Shown: positions 56,305-64,000 of the stretch, in pieces
Position numbering within the stretch: position 1 is the stretch's first letter
How the letters are laid out: every line of letters starts with the position of its first letter
DNA from: Vigna angularis
Lineage: Eukaryota > Streptophyta > Magnoliopsida > Fabales > Fabaceae
Length of the DNA: 64,000 nucleotides
Direction of reading: 5' to 3'
Assembly: GCF_016808095.1 (NCBI RefSeq)
Contig: NC_068973.1
Span: 20,875,501-20,939,500 of the forward strand
Position numbers and translations under genes: made by a program
Notes under the pieces: model-generated
Database searches by the model: none
What the model was told of the DNA's origin: nothing
Seen by the model: the letters and a program-made list of their open reading frames with translations, nothing else

Positions 56305-57590
56305 TGATAACAGTTGAAAAAATGTTATTTTCATGCTTAAATTTGATACTAAAAGAAACCTTTAACACTTAGAAACTAGCTTGAAATCATGCTTTTGGTT
56401 ATATTTTTAGAAATAAGAGAGCTGGACAGGTTTATGCTTGATTTTAGTGTTTTATGCAGGTTTTAAGGTGAATTTGGTGAAATAAGTGAAGAAGGATAGG
56501 AATGGAATCAGAAAAGACATTAAAAAGTGCAAAAGGAGAAGTCGTAACCACCGCTCAACGGCAGTTTACCGCTGAGCGGCACTCAGAAACCTACGTTGGC
56601 TCCGCTGAGGGGTGAAAAGGCCGTTAAGGGGAAGAAACGAACTCGCGCACTTACCGCTGAGCGGTACTATTTTGGGCTTGGGCCTAATTTTCTGTAATTT
56701 TACGAATAGTATATAAGCTTTAGGGTTTCCTAGGGTTTGTATCTTTGGCTGGGACGAAGCAAACACTCTCTTTTCCACCCCTTTGAAGGAAGATCTTGGA
56801 TGCTCAGGCTACCTCTCTACCTTTCTAGGGTTTTATCTTTCATTCTTTCATTATTGTTCATCTAGATTCACCATGAATATGGTGAACTAAACCTTGTATT
56901 GTTGTTGGGGGATCAATGTAATCTTGTGAAACTCTCATATATGGAATTTGTGTTTAAACATCTTATTTGAGATACATGCTTTCTTTCATCAGTAGTTAGG
57001 GTTTTTCCTCTTTGCTTAATGCTTGCATTGTTTAACTCATTCATTGTCATGATCATTGATTTTGTCGATATGGGAACGTACGGGGAAGTCTAGATCCGAG
57101 GAATTTCTCCCAATAGCATATTGGTTGCCTTTAAGCTCCTGCACTTCAAAACTAATTACTAGGAATGCTAGGAATTGTATGAACTCGTAATTAAGGATAG
57201 GCCTTCTTGACAAGGTAATTTAGAGAGTGGCATTAACATTGATGAAAAGATTGATGAATTCCTAAAGTATATGAGAGTGGATAAGATGAAATTGATAACC
57301 CCAACAACATACTCATCCATATCATTCATTACGTGTTTGTTTTACTCTTTTTGCCATTGATCAAATTCATGCATACATGTTTAATTACTGTCTTTCGCAT
57401 TAAAAACCTACAATCAATCGTTCACAAGTCTTAAATAATCAACAAATCAGATAACTAACTAGGCCGTGAGTCCTTTGGGAAAACGATACTTGGTCTTACC
57501 TAGTTTTATTACTTGATACGATTCGGTCACACTTGCCGATTGTTAAACATGTTTGTGGCGCCGTTTTCGGTGTTCATAAATTTGTCATCA
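56305..57590 (+). mobile_element. solo LTR, Athila-type, same family as element A
   Basis: Starts TGATAACAGTTGAAAA and ends CATAAATTTGTCATCA, with a perfect ATAGC duplication (56300-56304 and 57591-57595). It has the CCGCTGAGCGG cluster at 56542-56670, then a TATA-like AGTATATAAGC near 56709. Orientation is opposite to element A. The internal region was lost by LTR recombination. Confidence 0.93.
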
Positions 57591-58050
57591 ATAGCACCAA
57601 CCAAGTTGGACATTTCCAGAAGGTTCTTCCTGCAATTGGGAACTAAACCTATCGCACAAGCTTAAATCCAACAATGTCCATTCTCACTTGCATTACAAAC
57701 TCAAACCGCCATCACAGAAAAATCTTAAGTCACGTCTCTTTGTTCGCGATTCAACCTCCACGCACAGAACCAATCACGACCTCCATGAGCAAACCAATTG
57801 GAACTTTTGTGTCTTCTCCTTCCACAAGAAAATAGAGAAAACCCTGAACCATAAGAACCCTAGCGCAAAGAAAAACCCTAGCCTCAGCTTGAATAACCCG
57901 ACATTCACGATTTCTAATATAAATTTCGCATAAATCTAATTTTACTTGATTGAAGATAAAACTAAAGAACCCTAATTTTGCTTGATTGATAAACCCCTCT
58001 TCTGAGTTTCATAAAAAAGTAGAAGCCTAGCATACAGTTACCATAAAAGG
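57591..58050. other. right part of the TIR-bounded body
   Basis: No certain gene. On the minus strand, 57591-57672 is open (SLCDRFSSQLQEEPSGNVQL), and the frame runs on into 56304-56277 when the solo LTR is ignored, then stops. This is weak evidence for a disrupted exon. Confidence 0.35.
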
Positions 58051-58225
58051 TGACATCGAACGTGACACACCATTAGCCATCTCAGCCCAAATGTAACGTT
58101 GTTGCTTTTGGAGGACTAAAAATTACAGTTTCCTTAAGGACAAGGATCAAAGTGTACCAAAGTTTGAAAGAGTGACTAAATCTAAAATCGCATGATAGTT
58201 GAAGGACTAAAAACATTTTAATCCT
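58051..58225 (-). repeat. right terminal inverted repeat
   Basis: Inverted partner of 48638-48811. The outer edge reads CATTTTAATCCT; beyond it are A-rich bases and a TA microsatellite. Confidence 0.8.
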
Positions 58226-58231
58226 AAAAAA

Positions 58232-58232
58232 G

Positions 58233-58305
<73 letters not shown>

Positions 58306-58306
58306 A
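58232..58306. repeat. (TA)n microsatellite
   Basis: About 70 bp of TA repeats with one interruption, next to the right terminal inverted repeat. The minus-strand frame across it is spurious. Confidence 0.95.
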
Positions 58307-58659
58307 ATTTGAAGGAGTTAAACATGAAATTAAAATAAATGGTAAAATAATTATATTAAAGAAAAAAAAAGACATGATAATATATTGAAGAATAAGGTAA
58401 ATAGAAAATATAAAATATTGTTTTTTAGTTATACAAATTAAAAAATAGTACAAATATGGAATAATGTAATTTTTTTTTATTACTTTAGGTTCTTCGCACT
58501 TCAAATAACAATTTCAAACTTTCTTCCCGTCCATGAGAATTATAAATCTTCTATCCACAGTTACTTATCATAATAGTTGTAATTAAGTTTAAAAAAACTG
58601 AATTTTAAAATAAAAACTAATTATAATCAACTAAACCTATGTTTCCAAAATGAACAACA

Positions 58660-60353
58660 TAGGATAGAAAAGAAAGAAAGGTAAAAAGGAAATTTCATCA
58701 AATAATTAAAACATATTATATTATAATCATATAATCATATATAGTTGACTCTAGACTCAATTATTCGGATTCATGCTTTGACATATATACTTAATGTAAG
58801 TGTACACTCGTAGTAGTATTTATACTCTAAAGAGTTCTAAACAGAGAGATTATCATCCTACTACTAACAAAGTTAATATTTCCATACCTAAACCAAAAGG
58901 CTAGGCAAAAAACCTCTTGTCATTCTCTCCTAGGCTCCATTAATCTCTATATGAGTTGAATAGCTAGTAGAATATCATAATATCCACTTTCAGAATTTAC
59001 ATATGTTAAAGCATATAACAACCATCAAGACTTATATTTCTCCTTGAAATTCTATGAACGACCAAACAACATCCACATATTAAATTTGTCATATTCAGAT
59101 CAACACATTCATTATAATCCTCAAAGCATCAAAAGAAGATAGATCAAATCCAAAACCACCAAAGATTTCAGCCAAGAATCATGAAATCTAAACTGATGCT
59201 CAATGGTAAGAATGGCGCTCAACACCATTCTTTGTCGCTTAGCGAGAAAGACTTAAAATAGTTCCAGACCTGTAATGAAAAGTGGAGCTTAGCGGTGTCA
59301 TGTCGTCATTCAACGCCAAACCAGTCGCAAATGGTCGTTCAACAGGAAAAAGTTACGTTCAACAGCTTGAAGTTAAAATGCTTACACACCTAAAACACCA
59401 AGCCAACGCTCAGTGCCACACTTATCTCGTTTAGTGCTATATCAAAAAATCTCCACTTTAAATCTATGATTTGTGAAGCTAGAGGCGTGTTTAAATGATC
59501 AAATTGGTATTTTGGACTCAGTGATTGATTCAAAAACAATTATTAATGTTAGGATGAACATCAATTTGATCAAATGGTCACTTCCTCAGTTTTCTTAATT
59601 ATTAAAGTCCAAGCACACACAACAGTCAAATCAACTCATCAATACATCATACAATTCAGGACCGAAACAACAATCAAGTTCAATATAGCGGATTCAACCA
59701 AAATTCTCTAATTCACACACACTAGAGTAATTATCGAAGATCAAAGTCCGTCGGTAATAGTTACGAAAAAGGATTTATCGATGGATGTTTGGTCGTCGAT
59801 AAGCTGTCGAAAATATCGTATTACCGACGGATTATGACTGTTTCTGACAGAATTTGTCCATCGATAATACCTATTATTTTTTTGTAGTTATAGATGACCA
59901 ATAATTGCAAAGTGACCCTAAAACAGCTCTACAAGCACAAAATATTCTATATTACGAACCTAAAAATCATGACTAGGGTATGCCTTAAAATCGTTGATCA
60001 ATAGAGAGTTTGATAGAAGACACATGTAATTTCAAATAACTCACTTGCATGGAAAAACACATAAATTGAGAAAAAAAAAGTAAAAATCAACTTACTATTT
60101 TGTAGAAATTGATCGGTTGAAGTAGAAGATCTTGTCTCAAGGATCACTCAGGTGATCTTTGATCTTCGAACAAATGAATAGAGTCAAAAATCTTAGAGAA
60201 AGGGTAGGGAGCTTTTAGAGACAGTGATGGTATGTTTTAAGTAATGAAACTCATTAATAAAAAAATTCTATTTATTATATTTGAACCTTTAATATTAAAA
60301 TAAGTGAATCTCGTTAATTAAAATATTTTATGTATTTTTTCTAGGCTCTTACA
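58660..60353 (-). repeat. decayed chromovirus-type LTR
   Basis: The right end TTTCTAGGCTCTTACA at 60353 resembles the right end of the solo LTR at 48131. The inner plan (blocks near 58900-58990 and 59200-59420 with GGCGCTCAACACC and CGCTTAGCGAG words) resembles 46500-47060 and 61900-62100. The left edge is uncertain. It is interrupted by, or joined to, a CACTA-like end at 59745-59889. Confidence 0.45.
59745..59889 (-). repeat. CACTA (En/Spm)-like terminal fragment
   Basis: On the minus strand it starts AACTACAAAAAAATAATAGG, one base off the usual CACTACAAAAAA end. Subterminal words typical of CACTA elements follow: TATCGATGGAC, AATCCGTCGGTAATACG, TTATCGACGACC, CCATCGATAAATCC. No opposite end or transposase is visible. 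Confidence 0.6.
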
Positions 60354-61394
60354 CATGTGTCAATAATATGTTGAAGTTTGAAAAATTATTAAAAGGAGTA
60401 ATTGAAAAAAATATTTTAGTTGAGTTCGAAATGTTTTGCTAACCTTTTGTACCACCTATAATGTTTTTATTTTATTTTATTTGTATTTCATATTTTGTAT
60501 TCTTTATAGATGTATATTAGAAGGAATTTGAAAACATTAATATGTTCAAGGGTTTTCAGCTTAAGTGTGAGTGCTAGTCTCAAACACAAACTAGCCATGA
60601 AAAATTTGATTAAAAAATAAGTTAGTTTTGTGGATCATTCCAGAGAATGGACATGATAAATAAAGTAAATAATTAAAAAACAAAAAAATAAATATCAAAT
60701 TTAATTGATCAAGAGATTTAAAAAATTGTAAGAAAAGAAAAAGAAAAATAAAACGTTTTCTTTTGGACAAAATTCTTCATATGCATTCTAAATATGTGGG
60801 TAATAGTGTTTTTTTTTTCATGGATTTCACACAATTAGAAAGTAATGCGCATTATGCTGGTAGAAAACGTTTTTCACGAATTTTACTTTTCATGGGTAAT
60901 TTTCAATGTATATTTTTTCTAAGAAAATGTCACAACATCTCAATGGATAGGTTTTCAAGGATTTATTTTGTAGAAAACGTCACAATCGTTTTCAAGGATA
61001 TTTCTCATTAGTTTTGCCTAATAAATTCTTACACCTATTTGCCAAAAAAAATGTGGAAAACATATACAACTTTTTTTGAAAAAAAAATCAAATAACCTAC
61101 TTACTACTAGAAGTGAGAATGTCTTTGTCAAAACAACAGTAAAATGTCAAGAAGTAAAGTTCTTACACATGAACTTTGTTGAGTATGTATCAAGAGTCTT
61201 ATAGTGTAGAATTTGCATCCAAGTGCTAGTTCATGATAGATTTATCCAATTCGGATGTTTTTGAAAGATATAATCTTTAGTCCATGTTGTAGTAAATGTT
61301 TTTTTTTATATAGTTTCTTGATCCTTTGTTGAATCATGGAAGAATTATAATTATAAAATTTCTTAATTCTTTGCGGTGGTATATATAACCAATG
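60354..61394. other. AT-rich intergenic DNA
   Basis: No gene, repeat family or terminal structure is supported. Short open frames are AT-driven. 61390-61394 (CAATG) precedes the final LTR and would be its target duplication, but the other side is outside the window. Confidence 0.6.
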
Positions 61395-63945
61395 TGTAAC
61401 ATCCCAAAATATAGTAATTACCATATATTAGAATTAATTACAATTAACAGTTAAAACATGCAGTTTTAATACTAAGCACAAAGATTCCAAAACCGAACGT
61501 TCTCACGTACAGAAGTAAAATACCATACAGCAGTATTTCCAGAGTTAAAAGACGAACGGTTTTACAAACTTTAACCGAACGTCCAAAAGCTAACATAAAA
61601 CGAAAGCTACAACTAACGAGCGCTCTAGGGCTCGGCTTTAACCTCTACTTCAACCAGATTGGCGTCCTCCAAATTTTCTTCTTCCAGCGCTTCTTCAAGC
61701 AACGCCTCCCCGTCTGCTCACATTCAAACGGATGATCATTGCATAGACAAGACGAACGTTCACGGACGAACGACAACACAAGGAAAGAGACACAGGGTAA
61801 GCTTAAGTAGTTTAATTCATACAACCCATATAACAATTTCACATAAGCAATTAACATACGAGACATACAATCAATACATCAAAGCATAAAATAATTCATC
61901 CAAACTCTCATAAGACCGACCGTCCGGACTGTATGAATCCATGTAACTACAGACGTTCTTGCACTTGGGTGGTGTGGTAACTGGAAACACGCATCAGCTG
62001 CCACCCAAGGTTAACCCTATCAGTCCAAAGTACTCAAGAGGACTAGGGCCTCCTGCCATTCCCACACATGACCTACTCCCCTCTACTTGAGGACGAGCAC
62101 TCACGGAATATCAGAATGAACAGCCATCAGTAATTTTACCATGGTCATACTATACAACTCATCATATTCAAATTAGAGAGACGTTCCTCCTTGGAACGCT
62201 CGTTCAAATTCCAAACTCATAGTTTCGTCTCATATATGGTTCGCACATTATATACTTCCCTCAACGTCACATTTTCATTCTTAGTTCCACTTCCCTAAAA
62301 AGAAGAGCGTTCAGACCCCTTCATAATGAGGATGAACGTCATCATGATACCGAGAGACACTCGTTTCTGACAGAAGAAAAACGAACGTCTTTCCGAGAAC
62401 GAACGTTGTGACCACTTGAATCAACTACATGGACTGACTCTAGAACGATTTAACTGATACTTAGAATAATTTACTTTCAAGGACATTAGATCGAATCCAA
62501 GTGAATAAAACATCATAAGACTTTTGGATATTAAAACGGATACGAATTTATAAGAGGTACTACCCGCCAGTCAATGACCGGACGCGGTAGCGGATATCAA
62601 ATTACTGTTTGGACGAACGCTATTTCCATTCAGGACGAACGCTATTTAAATTCAGGACGAACGCTACTATCGCTCATTGTAGTTTACGGAAAGGACGAGC
62701 GTTCGGTCTGAGACGAGAGCCCATTTGGACGAACGCTCAGTAGATGACCGAACACTAAGTAAAACGAACGCTCGATATAAGACCGAGCGTTACAAATCTG
62801 AGTTCAATTATTTAAAAATCGCTGGACAGCACTAGGATGAGCCGAACGCTCAAACCTAGACTTTCACAAGAGGACGCTCGTTCTTAAGCCGAATCCTTTC
62901 CAAATGAAAGAACTCTTATTCTAAATCAATTTCCAGGAAAAGTCGAACGGTAGAAGACCGTTCGATGACGAGCGTGCATATCAAAGTAAGGACTATTATA
63001 TTTTCCAGATTTTTCATCTACAATAACTTCACATTTTTCATACGATTCATATTATCATACATAACTTACAGAAATCATCCATTTTCCAATTCATACGTTT
63101 CAGACTCAACATACCGTTCATACAATATCACTCATACACAACCAGTACAACAGGGTTCGTTCAATCACAGTTAAACATCATGCATTTCATATATTCAGTA
63201 CAATTCATGCTTTCACACACATTATACAGTATCAATTAAATTACTAAAGCTTCCCTTACCTGGATCAGTAGTGAACGAACGTCCAAACGTGAAAATCCGT
63301 GTTCGCCCAACTATCACTTCTATCCTCAGACTACTCAACTCTTGGAACTAAAATCAAACCAGAAATCAACATTTGATTCAGAGACAGAGAATGCATGTAA
63401 CCATACTTGGTTTTTGCATGAACCCTAATAATGAACAGCTAAGGGACGAACGTACCAGAATTCAAAACTGGAACTTGTTCGGTTTGATGGAAAGCTTACG
63501 GCGTCTGGATTGCTTCTGTGGTCTCTGAAATTGGATCGGAGAAGAAGAAGGTATAAGATATGGTAGAGAGAAGATGGAGTTTCTAGAGAGAAGGCAGAGA
63601 ATTTGGAAGCAAAAGTTCGGGGAAGAAGATGAAGCATGCAGAGAAATGGGAGAGGGTTTTCCAGAAAAGTAATTTCTCTCCCCACGCAGGACGAACGTCC
63701 ATTCGCCTGGTGCCACTTGGATTCCACTAACGTTTTCGAACGTTCTAAAGTGACACTTGGCAGCTGCATGCAGAATGAGTGTGAGTGCGTTTTAATTGCA
63801 CTGCACGTGTGACGAGGGTGCATTAAATGGCGTCAAGAACGAGAGGTGGGGGGTTCGTTTCTTAATTAAAATTTCTGGACAGGATTTGAGAGTAATAATT
63901 ACGTGATTTGACAGGTGGCAGTGGTTAAATTTTCGAGACCTCACA
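61395..63945 (-). repeat. 3' LTR of a Tekay/Del-type Ty3/gypsy element (2551 bp)
   Basis: Starts TGTAACATCCCAAAATATAG and ends CGAGACCTCACA. On the minus strand it follows a polypurine run AGTTAGGGAGAA and the pol end. It is rich in GAACG/CGTTC words, about 35 by hand count in 2.55 kb against roughly five expected by chance, many within GGACGAACG. The short open frames are not genes. The element continues past the window. Confidence 0.75.
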
Positions 63946-64000
63946 TTCTCCCTAACTAAAAAAAAATTTTCGTCCTCGAAAATTAAAGCTTACCAGGAAA
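63946..64000 (-). pseudogene. pol 3' end of the Tekay/Del-type element (cut by window end)
   Basis: The minus strand reads NFRGRKFFF and a stop, then AGTTAGGGAGAA, then the LTR. An FRGR motif just before the stop is typical of Tekay/Del chromovirus polyproteins. Only the last codons are in the window, so integrity cannot be judged. Confidence 0.6.

Larger units (their letters stand above)
48638..58225. mobile_element. DNA-transposon-like structure with ~175-bp terminal inverted repeats
   Basis: 48638-48811 and 58051-58225 are inverted copies, clearly alike by eye over ~175 bp (TTTTTAGTCC, TCAACTATCATGC, TTTGGTACACTTTGATCCTT and further). Long terminal repeats beginning GGGTTAAATATG are common in legume genomes; the length suggests a Mutator-like element. 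Without the nested element C and solo LTR, the body is about 3 kb and contains host-like exon fragments but no transposase, as in Pack-MULEs. Flanks are A-rich, so a 9-bp duplication cannot be confirmed. Two independent copies of a small element in opposite orientation remain possible. Confidence 0.6.

Noticed and set aside
57556..57565. TGGCGCCGTT near the end of the solo LTR, resembling a tRNA-Asp primer site
   Set aside because: Alignment with element A LTRs puts it inside the LTR, about 25 bp before the true end at 57590, where a perfect ATAGC duplication follows. The rest of the primer site does not match.
63425..63823. 132-codon minus-strand frame
   Set aside because: Lies within the Tekay/Del-type LTR just after its start in transcription sense; the product is low complexity and unrelated to pol.

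Overview
This is plant nuclear DNA, most likely from a legume (a Vigna/Phaseolus-type genome is my best guess, from the style of the repeats and not from any gene). I see no complete host gene, no rRNA, no tRNA gene and nothing prokaryotic. The window is a stack of nested LTR retrotransposons, solo LTRs and one DNA-transposon-like structure, with a few broken host exons. Such nesting, together with a CRM-type chromovirus, suggests heterochromatin, possibly pericentromeric.

Layout. 1-4800: LTR remnants with a 46-bp tandem repeat and an Athila-type LTR. 4801-16545: element A, a non-autonomous Athila-like element (gag-protease only, broken by two stops), flanked by GATGC/GATGT. Inside it, at a perfect TCTAC duplication, sits a shortened Ty1/copia element (8246-12945). 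16546-19061: flanking remnant, a decayed copia-type LTR and an Athila-type LTR piece. 19062-41561: a CRM-type Ty3/gypsy element on the minus strand, with gag and a nearly intact pol whose C-terminus runs into the LTR. It is split by element B (25657-40034), another non-autonomous Athila-like element present as LTR-internal-LTR-internal-LTR with period exactly 6437 bp and one outer AGTAC duplication. 41562-43951: a large LTR remnant holding six hairpins with a constant loop and changing stems. 43952-48131: AT-rich remnants and a solo LTR. 48638-58225: a pair of ~175-bp inverted repeats enclosing host exon fragments, a deleted Tat-type element C (50697-55991, GATTT duplication) and a solo LTR (56305-57590, ATAGC duplication). 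58226-61394: AT-rich DNA, a decayed LTR and a CACTA-like terminus. 61395-64000: a 2.55-kb LTR and the last codons of a Tekay/Del-type element running off the window.

How the parts relate. Hand-counted LTR divergence agrees with the nesting order: element C ~6%, A ~2%, CRM ~1.4%, copia ~0.8%, B essentially zero (one substitution seen). A, B, the copia element and C all lack reverse transcriptase, so they would need proteins supplied in trans; only the CRM element still shows RT, RNase H and integrase.

Most interesting structure: (1) two unrelated arrays of constant-loop, variable-stem hairpins (43311-43634 and 7623-7733); (2) in several LTR families, a cluster of a family-private, CpG-containing, palindrome-like motif just upstream of the TATA box; (3) stem-loops conserved between elements A and B next to the gag-pro stop codon and the polypurine tract; (4) the tandem element B. 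All coordinates were read by eye; no alignment, folding or database search was run.
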